A stretch of DNA of 64,000 nt, from contig CAZFYX010000103.1 in the NCBI GenBank assembly GCA_964523885.1, forward strand, positions 1 through 64,000. The letters are read 5' to 3'. Positions 42,463-50,528 of the stretch are shown piece after piece. Numbering within the stretch: position 1 is the first letter of the stretch; every line of letters starts with the position of its first letter. The notes beneath the pieces were generated by a model. It was not told the origin of the DNA. It ran no database searches and saw only the letters and a list, made by a program, of their open reading frames with translations. Both the position numbers and the translations under genes were made by a program. Source of the DNA: SHXO01 sp964523885. Its GTDB lineage: Bacteria; Pseudomonadota; Gammaproteobacteria; Burkholderiales; SHXO01.

Positions 42463-42942
42463 TCAGTAGGGCGTGCCGTCCTTGTGCGTGAACCTCCAGC
42501 GCCCGTCCTCGAGCACGGCAACGAGGTCGTCGTCCGGATAGCTGCCCTGATCGCCCGGCGTGCGGTCGCCGACCTCGAGGTACTCGACCACCTCCTGCGT
42601 TTCGTTGAGCAGGTGATGGCCGTCGCCGGTGCCCGCCCGGAAGCCGGCGCACATGCCCGGCGAGAGCGCGGTCCGTCCCGCGTCGGTGACCAGCGTCGGA
42701 TGCCCGTGCAGGATGTAGACGAACTCGTCCTGCCTGGAATGGGCGTGGCGCAGCGAGGACATCGCGCCGGGTGCGAGGCGGGTCAGGTTGACGCCGAAGT
42801 TCGTGAGGCCGAACAGGTCGCCCAGCGGACGCTTCTCGCGGCCCGCCATGCGGGAGGCGAACGGCTCCGGGTAGTTGGACGGGCGCACGCGCACAGGGGC
42901 GTCGAGCGCGGTGATGGCGACAGGAGCGTGGCGATCCGGCAC
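42463..42942 (-). CDS. Cupin-2 domain protein
   Basis: 159 residues from a GTG at 42940-42942, chosen because TGGAGG lies 6 bases upstream. The single cupin barrel has LRHAHSRQDEFVYILHGHPTLVTD (first His/His/Glu motif) and GDGHHLLNETQEVVEYLEVG (second motif, His). It resembles transcriptional-regulator-type or sugar/phosphate cupins of the ChrR/COG3837 kind. Metal-dependent enzymatic or binding role unknown. Confidence 0.85.
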   Translation of the reverse strand: MPDRHAPVAITALDAPVRVRPSNYPEPFASRMAGREKRPLGDLFGLTNFGVNLTRLAPGAMSSLRHAHSRQDEFVYILHGHPTLVTDAGRTALSPGMCAGFRAGTGDGHHLLNETQEVVEYLEVGDRTPGDQGSYPDDDLVAVLEDGRWRFTHKDGTPY

Positions 42943-43345
42943 GAGGTGCCTCCAGTGGTGAATGATCGGGGGGAGCGGGCGTGCCGAGTGCGACGATGCC
43001 GGAACGCGGGCTAAAAAAAACGGGGCCCAGCGGGCCCCGTCCTCTCCTCCCCCTCTGCGTGGGTTGTCCGGTCTCGTGGGTGGTGTTACCGCTTCGCGGT
43101 CCCCGCCCCGAGCCAATCGATCATCCTCCCCCTCGGCCGCGCTGGTTGCCGCGGCCCCGGTCCTGCCTGAGTCGTCCATTGCGACTGCGAGTGCAGGCCC
43201 GCTGCTTTCCGGTTCCATCTCGGGGCCGGGAGCATCGCCCAAGCCCGGACCGCGGAATCTACTCTCGGCCCCTCGGCAGCGTCAACGGAATTCGATTTTG
43301 CAGTGCGCCATCGCTGGCGCCGGCGGGGGTGAGGTGAGGGCACGC
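42943..43345. other. Intergenic region (403 bp) with a terminator
   Basis: It lies between the panE-like gene (whose transcript runs into it) and the cupin gene. The terminator at 43013-43039 falls in its middle, 300 bp after the panE-like stop. Open frames cross the rest, but they have no start with a ribosome binding site, no recognisable protein and they read through the terminator. No clear promoter for the cupin gene was found. Confidence 0.4.
43013..43039 (-). terminator. Rho-independent terminator (minus strand)
   Basis: On the minus strand CGGGGCCC (paired 8 bp: 43021-43028 with 43032-43039, loop AGC) is followed by eight T residues (43013-43020). It terminates transcription coming from the panE-like gene. 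Confidence 0.85.
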
Positions 43346-44281
43346 TCACCCACGGGCGTCAGGCGGGCGACCGTTGCGGTAGTGCTTGAGCGCGGTGAAG
43401 ACGAACTGGCAGGCGGGCGTGGGCACGTTGGCCTCCTTGCCCAGCTGGACCACGCCACCGGCAAGCCAGGGCAGCTCGAGGCGGTTGCCGCGCTCGAGGT
43501 CTCCGAGCATGGATGCCACCATCGTGCGCGGCAGGGCGTCCAGCCGCGCCAGCTGCCGGTCGACCAGGTCGGGCTCGAGCGCAACGCCCTTCGCACGCCC
43601 GACCGCCGCGACCTCGCCCATGATCTGCGCATACAGCGCACGGGTGTCGGGATCCTCGCGGATGGGGCCGAGCGGGAGGCGGGTGAGCGCCGTGGTGGAA
43701 CTGGCGGCGACGAGGAACACGTACTTTTCCCAGATCGCCTTGACGATGTTGTCGCTCGCCTTGCAGTCGATTCTCGCGCGCTCGCACGCCGCGCGCAGGG
43801 CATCGACGCGCGCGGACGGGCGGCCGTCCAGCTCGCCGAACTGGAGGTTCGCCATGGTGCCGTTGTGGCGGATGATCCCGGGCCGCTCGATGAGCGCGGC
43901 GATCGAAGAGACCCCGCCGAGTGCGCGCTCGCGCCCGTAGTGGGCGCTGATGCGATCGACCGCAACCACGCCATTCTGGAACGACACCAACGCGGTGTCG
44001 GGACCGACCAGCGGCCTCGCATCCTCCAGCGCCTGGTCGGTGGACCAGAGCTTGACCGCCACCATCACCACGTCAAACTGGCCGGCCTCGGCCGGGCGGT
44101 CGGTTGCCTTGACCGGCTTGACCAGCACGTCGCCGGCGGCGCTGAGCACCTGCAGGCCGTCGCGGCGCATCGCCTCGAGGTGGGCGCCGCGCGCGATGAA
44201 CCAGACCTCCTCGCCGCTCGCTGCCAGGCGCGCGCCGAAGTAACCCCCGACGCCACCGGCGCCGACTATTGCGATTCGCAT
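43346..44281 (-). CDS. panE: Ketopantoate reductase family protein (2-dehydropantoate 2-reductase-like)
   Basis: 311 residues. The NADP-binding Rossmann motif GAGGVGGYFGARLA is at 7-20, KLWSTDQALEDARPLVG carries the conserved Lys, FQNGV is the core family motif, and DNIVKAIWEKYVFLVA provides the catalytic Lys near 181. The enzyme reduces 2-dehydropantoate to pantoate in CoA synthesis. The family is large and this may be a paralogue with another 2-oxoacid substrate. Confidence 0.85.
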   Translation of the reverse strand: MRIAIVGAGGVGGYFGARLAASGEEVWFIARGAHLEAMRRDGLQVLSAAGDVLVKPVKATDRPAEAGQFDVVMVAVKLWSTDQALEDARPLVGPDTALVSFQNGVVAVDRISAHYGRERALGGVSSIAALIERPGIIRHNGTMANLQFGELDGRPSARVDALRAACERARIDCKASDNIVKAIWEKYVFLVAASSTTALTRLPLGPIREDPDTRALYAQIMGEVAAVGRAKGVALEPDLVDRQLARLDALPRTMVASMLGDLERGNRLELPWLAGGVVQLGKEANVPTPACQFVFTALKHYRNGRPPDARG

Positions 44282-44302
44282 GTCGCTTCTCCTTGCGCTG
44301 GA

Positions 44303-44438
44303 AACCGCACGGAACGCAGAGGACGCAGAGGCACGCCGAGGAAGGATGCTGACGACGTCGGGCGCGCGCGTGCTGCGCGCAGATACAGGACGCGTTCTTC
44401 CTCTGCGACCCTCTGCGTCCTCTGCGGTGAACGCGGTT
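44303..44438. repeat. Long imperfect inverted repeat with GCAGAGGACGCAGAGG core
   Basis: The 42-bp arms (44303-44344 and 44397-44438) match at 34 positions, including a perfect 17-bp core CGCAGAGGACGCAGAGG. The element sits in the 234-bp gap between the divergent panE-like gene and the aminotransferase. Iterated (G/A)CGCAGAGG units are known from dispersed repeats in several bacterial phyla (recalled), so it is probably a copy of a repeat family rather than a terminator. Confidence 0.75.
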
Positions 44439-44515
44439 CGCCTTGAAACGTCTGAGCGCCGAATCGTAACCGCTTCCCGCCGCGAGCGCTTCGCGCGCTG
44501 TGCTAACCTTGCCGG

Positions 44516-45691
44516 ATGAATCCTCCTCCGCAGCTGCACCGGCTCGCCGCGCGCATGGCGGCCATCGAGCCGTTCCACGTCGTGGTGCTGGTCACCCGCG
44601 CGAAGGAGCTGGAGGCGCAGGGGCGCAGCATCGTCAACCTGGTGATCGGCGAGCCCGATTTCCCGACCCCCGAGCCGATCGTCCGTGCGGGCATCGCCGC
44701 GCTGCAGGCCGGGCAGGTGCGCTATACGCCATCGCTCGGTACGCCGTCGCTGCGCGATGCCATCGCGCGCTGGTACGGCACGCGCTACGGCGTCGAGGTG
44801 CCGGCCTCGCGCATCGCGGTGACCAGCGGATCGTCGGGCGCGCTGCTGCTCACCATGGGGGTGCTGATCTCGCCGGGCGACGAAGTGCTGATGGCGGACC
44901 CGAGCTATCCGTGCAACCGCCACTTCGTGCACGCGATGGAGGGCCGGGGCGTGGGGGTGCCGGTCGGGCCCGAAACCGGCTACCAGCTCGACGCCGAGCT
45001 GGTCGAGCGCCACTGGACCGATCGCACCGTCGCCGTGATGGTGGCCACCCCGTCCAATCCCACCGGCACGCTGATGCCGCTGGACCAGCTGCGTGCGATC
45101 CACGACGTGGTGCGGCGGCGCGGCGTCCTGATCGTGGACGAGATCTACCATGGCCTCACCTACGGGTGCGAGGCGCACAGCGCGCTGGAGATCGCCGACG
45201 ACGTGTTCGTCATCAACAGCTTCTCGAAGTACTTCTGCATGACCGGCTGGCGGCTGGGCTGGGCGGTGGTGCCGCAGCCCTACGTCGCCGACCTCGAGAA
45301 GCTGGCGCAGAACCTGTACATCTCCAACCCGGAGGTGTCGCTGCGCGCGGCGGAGGCCGCGTTCACGCCGGCGGTGCTGGCGGAGTGCGAGCGCAACCGC
45401 GACCGCTTCCAGGCCCAGCGCGACTACCTGCTGCCGGCCCTGCGCGAGCTGGGCTTCCGCATCCCGGTGGAGCCGCGGGGCGCCTTCTACGTCTATGCCG
45501 ATTGCAGCGCGCTCACCGACGACAGCTACGGCTTCTGCATCGACCTGCTCGAGCGCAGCGGCGTAGCCGTCGCACCCGGGATCGACTTCGGCGAGCACCG
45601 TGCCGCACAGCACGTGCGCTTCTCCTACCCCAAGCCGATCCCGGTGCTGCAGGAAGGCGTCGAACGCATCCGCCGCCACCTGGGACGCTGA
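44516..45691 (+). CDS. Class I/II PLP-dependent aminotransferase (AspC-like)
   Basis: 391 residues, fold type I. The PLP lysine is K238 in NSFSKYFCMTGWRLGW, the NPTGT motif (ATPSNPTGT) and VDEIYHGL are present, and FTSG-type N-terminal signature appears as YTPSLGTPSLRDAIARW. It probably transaminates aspartate, alanine or aromatic amino acids with 2-oxoglutarate. The start is ATG 44516 with no strong Shine-Dalgarno. Confidence 0.93.
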   Translation: MNPPPQLHRLAARMAAIEPFHVVVLVTRAKELEAQGRSIVNLVIGEPDFPTPEPIVRAGIAALQAGQVRYTPSLGTPSLRDAIARWYGTRYGVEVPASRIAVTSGSSGALLLTMGVLISPGDEVLMADPSYPCNRHFVHAMEGRGVGVPVGPETGYQLDAELVERHWTDRTVAVMVATPSNPTGTLMPLDQLRAIHDVVRRRGVLIVDEIYHGLTYGCEAHSALEIADDVFVINSFSKYFCMTGWRLGWAVVPQPYVADLEKLAQNLYISNPEVSLRAAEAAFTPAVLAECERNRDRFQAQRDYLLPALRELGFRIPVEPRGAFYVYADCSALTDDSYGFCIDLLERSGVAVAPGIDFGEHRAAQHVRFSYPKPIPVLQEGVERIRRHLGR

Positions 45692-45726
45692 GCGACACCA
45701 GAACACTCCATCCCTCGAGAGGTGAC

Positions 45727-46080
45727 ATGACCCTTGCCGACCGACTCACGCGATCGTGCCTGCTGCTCGCCGCGCCGATCGCCCTGGCGGCCTGTGCGCC
45801 GACCCCAGAGCAGCTCGAGAACGACGTGCGTGCACTGGAGCCGCGCGCCCTCGCCGCCGCGCAGGAGCGGGCGCAGGCAGACCTCAATTGCGGCGAGGTC
45901 AAGACCAGGGTGCTGTCCCAGGATACCAGCGGCATGGGCAATGCCTATGCGCTGGACCGGATCGTGTACAAGATCGAGGCGACCGGCTGCGGTCTGCGCA
46001 CCACCTACACGTCGGCCTGCACCAAGCAGGTGTGCAGCGCACTGTCCGACGGCGCGAGCATCCAGCGCGTCAAGCCATAG
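45727..46080 (+). CDS. Small predicted lipoprotein (117 aa)
   Basis: The start ATG at 45727 follows GAGAGGTGAC. The signal peptide ends at the lipobox LAAC (CLLLAAPIALAAC), so the Cys becomes lipidated. The mature part has the Cys residues CGEVKTR, ATGCGLRTTYTSACTKQVC, likely forming disulfides. No family is known to me. It follows the aminotransferase by 35 bp. Confidence 0.75.
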   Translation: MTLADRLTRSCLLLAAPIALAACAPTPEQLENDVRALEPRALAAAQERAQADLNCGEVKTRVLSQDTSGMGNAYALDRIVYKIEATGCGLRTTYTSACTKQVCSALSDGASIQRVKP

Positions 46081-46125
46081 GTCGCTCGCAGGCGAGATCG
46101 TCCATTTCGAGCAGGGGCAGCGCCA

Positions 46126-46989
46126 ATGACTCACTTCATGACCGGCATGGAGCAGCGCGCGATCCGGGCCAACGGCATCCGCTTCAACGCCTGGGTCGGC
46201 GGCAGCGGCACGCCAGTGGTGCTGCTGCACGGCTATCCGCAGACCGCGCAGATGTGGCGCAAGGTCGCCCCCGCACTGCTGGACACTCACCGCGTCGTCT
46301 GCCCCGACCTGCGCGGGTACGGGGATTCCGACAAGCCGCGCGACGGCTACGACAAGAAGACGATGGCGCGCGACATCCATGAGCTGATGCGCAGCCTGGG
46401 CCACGGGCGCTACGCGGTGGTCGGGCACGACCGCGGCGCCCGGGTCTCGCACCGGCTCGCGCTCGACTTCCCCGACGCGGTCACGCGCCTGTGTGTGCTC
46501 GACATCGTGCCGACGCACACCCTGTTCTCGCACACCGACCGCCACCTCGCGGCGGCGTACTGGCACTGGTTCTTCTTCCAGGTGCCCGACCTCCCGGAGG
46601 TCATGCTCGGGGCCGCCCCCGAGCCGTTCCTGCGCACGATGTTCCGCGCGCTCACCGCGAACGCCGGCGCGATCGAGGAGCCGATGGTGCTGGAGTACCT
46701 GCGCGCCTTCACCCTGCCGGGCACGATCCGCGCCGGGCTGGAGGACTACCGGGCCGCCGCGACCCGCGACTTCGAGGACGATGCCCGCGACGCCGGCAGC
46801 CGCATCGCCTGCCCGGTCTTGGCAATCTGGGGCGAGTTCGGCAAGATGCATTCGCTGTTCGACGTGCTCGCGACCTGGAAGGAAAAGGCCCGGCACGCCG
46901 AGGGTCATCCGCTCCCGTGTGGTCACTTCATACCCGAGGAGGCCCCGGATGCGCTGCTGGCCGATCTGCGACCCTGGCTGCGTGCCTGA
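46126..46989 (+). CDS. Alpha/beta hydrolase of the fluoroacetate/haloacetate dehalogenase type
   Basis: 287 residues. Nucleophile D102 and R103/R106 lie in GHDRGARVSHRLALDFP, D126 is in VLDIVPT, H267 is in PCGHFIPEE, and the halide/carboxylate pocket residues H147, W148 (AYWHWFFF) and Y208 (LEDYRAAA) are present. Compared with the well-studied fluoroacetate dehalogenase (D110, R111, R114, D134, H155, W156, Y219, H280) all positions match with a constant offset of 8 in the N-terminal half. It would hydrolyse 2-haloacids such as fluoroacetate to glycolate. Epoxide hydrolases are the nearest alternative. Confidence 0.9.
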   Translation: MTHFMTGMEQRAIRANGIRFNAWVGGSGTPVVLLHGYPQTAQMWRKVAPALLDTHRVVCPDLRGYGDSDKPRDGYDKKTMARDIHELMRSLGHGRYAVVGHDRGARVSHRLALDFPDAVTRLCVLDIVPTHTLFSHTDRHLAAAYWHWFFFQVPDLPEVMLGAAPEPFLRTMFRALTANAGAIEEPMVLEYLRAFTLPGTIRAGLEDYRAAATRDFEDDARDAGSRIACPVLAIWGEFGKMHSLFDVLATWKEKARHAEGHPLPCGHFIPEEAPDALLADLRPWLRA

Positions 46990-47162
46990 AACTTTTCCGC
47001 GCCGCCCGCGGTCTGCCTGACAGCACGTTGCAACTGCCTCCAGAGCAACGGCCGGTCCACGGGACGGCCGCCACAACAACAGGCTGACCGCACCCCGGGG
47101 TGCGGGTCCGGGAGTCGAGGAACGCGCGGGCCGTTCGCCCGCTGCTGCTTTGGAGGCTGTTC

Positions 47163-48029
47163 GTGCCCATCCGCACCATCGCGCTGGCCATTCTGGCCAG
47201 CCTCGCCGCGCCGGTCCTGGCGCAGCAGGGAGAGACCTTCACCGACATCACCCCCGGCGACATCTCGGTCGATCCGGCCAACCTCCTCACCGGCGCCAAC
47301 ATGGGCGACGTGAGGGCGATCAACAACCTCGGGCTGCTGTGGGCGCGCGGAGTGGGGGCCGAGGGCCCCAACTTCGCCGAGGCGCTGCGCTGGTGGAAGG
47401 AAGGCGCCAGGCGCGGGTACAGCCTGAGCATGAACAACCTGGGGTTGCTCTACGCCAACGGCGACGGCGTCAAGCAGAGCTACGACGAGGCCTACAAGTG
47501 GTGGGAGATGTCGGCCGAGACCGGCGACGCCTGGGCCATGAACAGCATCGGCGACCTGTACGAGCACGGGCAGGGTGTGGAGCAGAGCTACTCCGAGGCG
47601 TTCGCCTGGTATCAGCGGGCGGCCGAGGGCGGCGACGCGCTGGGCATGTACAACCTGGCCCACTTCCATGAGGAAGGTCTCGCCGGGCCGAAGGACGCCA
47701 AGGCCGCGCTGAAGTGGTACGAGCGCTCGGCGGACAAGGGCATCGGCGTGGCCATGGCCCGGCTGGGCGCCCTGATCGCCGACGGCCGAGGCCAGCCGGC
47801 CGATCCCGCCGAGGGGCACGCCTGGATGACGGTGGCCACCCGGTACTTCACCGCCGAGGATGGGCGGGAAGCGCAGGCCAACGCCAAGACACTCGCTGCG
47901 CTCTCGGCGGCGATGTCCCCGCGCGAGCTCGAGCGTGCACGCGAGATCGCGACCAATCTCGAAGCCCGCATCGAGGAACGGCGCAAGGCCAGGCCGCTCC
48001 AGCCCGGCCCGGGGGAGAAAGAGGTCTAG
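47163..48029 (+). CDS. Exported Sel1/TPR-like repeat protein
   Basis: 288 residues from a GTG at 47163 with TGGAGG 6 bases upstream; an ATG-less upstream extension is unlikely. The signal peptide is IALAILASLAAPVLAQQ. It has five to six Sel1-type repeats (A-x-x-N-L-G-x-L-Y-x-x-G-x-G-V): INNLGLLWARGVG, MNNLGLLYANGDGVKQ, MNSIGDLYEHGQGVEQ, MYNLAHFHEEGLAGP and MARLGALIADGRGQP. Such superhelical scaffolds mediate protein-protein contact in the periplasm. Confidence 0.88.
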   Translation: MPIRTIALAILASLAAPVLAQQGETFTDITPGDISVDPANLLTGANMGDVRAINNLGLLWARGVGAEGPNFAEALRWWKEGARRGYSLSMNNLGLLYANGDGVKQSYDEAYKWWEMSAETGDAWAMNSIGDLYEHGQGVEQSYSEAFAWYQRAAEGGDALGMYNLAHFHEEGLAGPKDAKAALKWYERSADKGIGVAMARLGALIADGRGQPADPAEGHAWMTVATRYFTAEDGREAQANAKTLAALSAAMSPRELERAREIATNLEARIEERRKARPLQPGPGEKEV

Positions 48030-48343
48030 GTGCAGTGCGCCGGCCGGCCGGGGCGACGCGCGGCGGTAGAACCTGCGACCGGTTGCACTGCTGCAGGCCG
48101 TCGCCGTACTCTTCTGCCCAATGATGGTGCGCGGCTAGCGCTGTGGCCGGTGTGCGCCGCCATACGGACTTTCCGGGATGTCCGTTTCGATCAGCCCTGT
48201 GGCGCCGGAATCAACCACTTATGAAAATACTTTGGATTCTGGCGGCGCACCTGGCACGGACCCTGCCCTGTACGGAGTCAGGTGCCGACACAGGCGCCCA
48301 AACATATCGATCCGGGGGGAGACTGAACGCGAAGAGGTCTCCA
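48030..48343. other. Intergenic region (314 bp)
   Basis: It lies between the Sel1-like gene and the HExxH exported-protein gene. A weak promoter-like pair TTGCAC (48083) and TACTCT (48107) is spaced by 18 bp. An in-frame ATG at 48221 (MKILWIL) would add 41 residues to the next gene but has no Shine-Dalgarno. Confidence 0.35.
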
Positions 48344-48985
48344 ATGGTCGCCTTCCGAATTGCGTTTGTCATCGTCCTCGCTGCGCTGGCGGCCGCGCCT
48401 GCCAGGGCCGACAACGGTTCCGCCAGCTGGACCCAGGCCGCCTACGGCAGCAAATCCTCCGACCAGCAGCTGTTCGACCGCGCGTTCGACACCCGCCCTG
48501 CGGGCAGCCTCGAGGAAGTCGTGCGCAAGCTCAGCCTGGCGATCGACATGCTCTCGCGCTACCGCGTGCCCAAGGAGGCGCCGCACATCTACCGCGTGCC
48601 AAAGGCGGAGATGGAGAACTACGTGTGCGGCAGCAACTGCAACATCCAGGCGTGGTACCGCCCCGGCGACGGCATCTTCCTGGTCGATACGCTGCACCCG
48701 GAGTCCGACCTGATGCACCGCTCGATCCTGCTGCACGAGCTGGTGCACTACTTCCAGGACAGGTCCGGTGCCTACGGCGACCGCTCTTCCTGCGAGCGCT
48801 GGTACCAGCGCGAGCTGGACGCCTACAACATCCAGAACCGCTACCTCGGCGTGATCGGCAGTCCGAGCCGGGTTGCCTTCACGGCGGACAACTGCGCCAA
48901 CATGGAGAGCAAGGCCCGGGTTGAAGCCGACCACACCCAGACCTTCGGCCAGAACACGCTGCGCAGCGCACCCGACCGCGATTAG
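48344..48985 (+). CDS. Exported HExxH-type putative metallopeptidase (DUF6647-like)
   Basis: 213 residues from the ATG at 48344 with AGAGG upstream. A signal peptide (FVIVLAALAAAPARA) leads into a soluble domain with HELVHYFQ at 131-138, the zinc-metallopeptidase HExxH motif, and a candidate third ligand E157 in RELDAY. Four Cys residues may form disulfides. The substrate is unknown. The stop codon touches a 10-bp hairpin. Confidence 0.8.
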   Translation: MVAFRIAFVIVLAALAAAPARADNGSASWTQAAYGSKSSDQQLFDRAFDTRPAGSLEEVVRKLSLAIDMLSRYRVPKEAPHIYRVPKAEMENYVCGSNCNIQAWYRPGDGIFLVDTLHPESDLMHRSILLHELVHYFQDRSGAYGDRSSCERWYQRELDAYNIQNRYLGVIGSPSRVAFTADNCANMESKARVEADHTQTFGQNTLRSAPDRD

Positions 48986-49007
48986 GTCTCGCCCCCAGGG
49001 CGAGACC
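48985..49007 (+). terminator. Hairpin at the end of the HExxH gene (no T-run)
   Basis: GGTCTCGCCC (48985-48994) pairs perfectly with GGGCGAGACC (48998-49007) around a CCA loop. The stop codon's last base is the first of the stem. No poly-T follows, so it may protect the mRNA 3' end or act weakly as a terminator. Confidence 0.5.
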
Positions 49008-49015
49008 GTGCAGGC

Positions 49016-49076
49016 GTGAAGGGTCTCCTCACCCGGCCCTCCCCCCGCTGGCGGGTGAGCGGGAAGCACCCTTCAC
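49016..49076. repeat. Nested inverted repeat (REP-like)
   Basis: Outer arms GTGAAGGGT (49016-49024) and ACCCTTCAC (49068-49076) are perfect; inside, CTCACCCG (49028-49035) pairs with CGGGTGAG (49052-49059). This TCACCC...GGGTGA layout resembles common REP elements of proteobacteria. It sits just upstream of the P450 gene. Confidence 0.55.
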
Positions 49077-49160
49077 TGATCCCAAAGCCGTCTATCATTG
49101 GCGGCTTCCGAACTCGCGCGCATCAAGGCGATGCGCTGCGCCGGCTCCGGCGCACAGGCC

Positions 49161-50390
49161 ATGGCACACACCCGACCGGACGCAGCGCTCGCGCGGCACT
49201 TCGACCTGCGCAGCCTGCCCCCCGACTTCTACGCCGATCCCTATCCGTACTACCACGCCCTGCGCGCGCACGAGCCGGTCAAGCGCATGCCGGACGGCGG
49301 CGTGCTGCTGACGCGCTACGCCGACGCGGTCGCGGTCTACAAGGACCCGCTCACCTTCAGCTCGGACAAGAAGGCGGAGTTCCGCCCCAAGTACGGCGAC
49401 TCGCTGCTCTACGAGCATCACACCACGAGCCTGGTGTTCAACGATCCGCCGCTGCATACGCGCGTGCGCCGCCTGATCCTCGGGGCGCTCACGCCCAGGG
49501 CCATCGAGGAGATGGAGGCGGGCCTGGTCACCCTCGTGGACGGCCTGCTCGACGCCATGGCGTGCAAGGGCGAGGTGGACCTGGTCGAGGATTTCGCCTC
49601 AGCGATCCCGATCGAGATCATCGGCAACCTGCTGGGGGTGCCGCGCGAGGAGCGCGCCCCGCTGCGCGGATGGTCGCTGGCGATCCTGGGAGCGCTCGAG
49701 CCCGTGGTCACGCAGGAGGCGGCGGCGCGCGGCAACCTTGCGGTGGCGGAGTTCCTCGACTACCTCGAGCGCCTGGTGTCCGACCGCGCTGCGCACCCGG
49801 GCGATCCGCAGCGTGATGTGCTGACCCGCCTGATCCACGGCGAGGCCGACGGCGAGCGGCTCACGCACAAGGAGCTGCTGCACCAGTGCGTGTTCCTGCT
49901 CAACGCCGGGCACGAGACCACCACCAACCTGATCGGCAACGCGCTGCATGCGCTCACCCAGTGGCCCGGCGAGCGCGAGCGTCTCGTCGCCGGGCCGGAA
50001 CTGATGAAGACCGCAGTTGAGGAGTTCCTGCGCTTCGAGAGCTCGAACCAGCTCGGCAACCGCCTCGCGACGCATGCCGCGGTGGTGGGCGGAGTGAGCC
50101 TGGCCGCCGGCACGCCGATCACCCTGTGCATCGGCGCCGCCAACCGCGACCCGGAGCAGTTTCCCGACCCCGACCGGCTCGACGTGTCGCGCACGCCCAA
50201 CCGCCACCTGGCGTTCGGCTCCGGCCCGCATCAGTGCGCCGGGATGCATCTCGCCCGCCTGGAGGGCAGGATCGCGATCAGCCGATTCCTCGCGCGCTTT
50301 CCGCGCTATCGCCTGCGCGGCGAGCCCGTGCGCGGGGGGCGGGCGCGTTTTCGGGGATTCCTGTCGTTGCCGTGCACCCTGGGCGATTGA
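49161..50390 (+). CDS. Cytochrome P450
   Basis: 409 residues from the ATG at 49161 (earlier in-frame starts at 49131 and before are possible). The haem loop FGSGPHQCAG carries the axial Cys C359, the I-helix oxygen motif is NAGHETTT, and the K-helix ExxR is EEFLRF. PERF-like FPDPDRLDVSR follows. There is no ferredoxin gene next to it, so electrons must come from a shared partner. P450s of this soluble type hydroxylate terpenes, fatty acids or xenobiotics. Confidence 0.93.
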   Translation: MAHTRPDAALARHFDLRSLPPDFYADPYPYYHALRAHEPVKRMPDGGVLLTRYADAVAVYKDPLTFSSDKKAEFRPKYGDSLLYEHHTTSLVFNDPPLHTRVRRLILGALTPRAIEEMEAGLVTLVDGLLDAMACKGEVDLVEDFASAIPIEIIGNLLGVPREERAPLRGWSLAILGALEPVVTQEAAARGNLAVAEFLDYLERLVSDRAAHPGDPQRDVLTRLIHGEADGERLTHKELLHQCVFLLNAGHETTTNLIGNALHALTQWPGERERLVAGPELMKTAVEEFLRFESSNQLGNRLATHAAVVGGVSLAAGTPITLCIGAANRDPEQFPDPDRLDVSRTPNRHLAFGSGPHQCAGMHLARLEGRIAISRFLARFPRYRLRGEPVRGGRARFRGFLSLPCTLGD

Positions 50391-50528
50391 GCAGAGGGAT
50401 GAGGTAACCTCTCGCCAGGGTCGCGAAGGACGCAAGGGAAAGGCGAGGACCAGCACCGCATGCACGGCTTGCGCACACCCCGGTGCTGTTGCTGGCGCAA
50501 GAGCAGAACGTATCCGGAGGAGAGCTCG

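Noticed and set aside
42943..43345. Open frames in the 403-bp gap (both strands)
   Set aside because: They cross the terminator, have no ribosome binding sites, and give no recognisable products.
43346..45706. Minus-strand frame extending the panE-like gene upstream to 786 codons
   Set aside because: The extension runs through the inverted repeat and antisense to the aminotransferase; the real start is the ATG at 44279-44281 with a Rossmann fold at residue 7.
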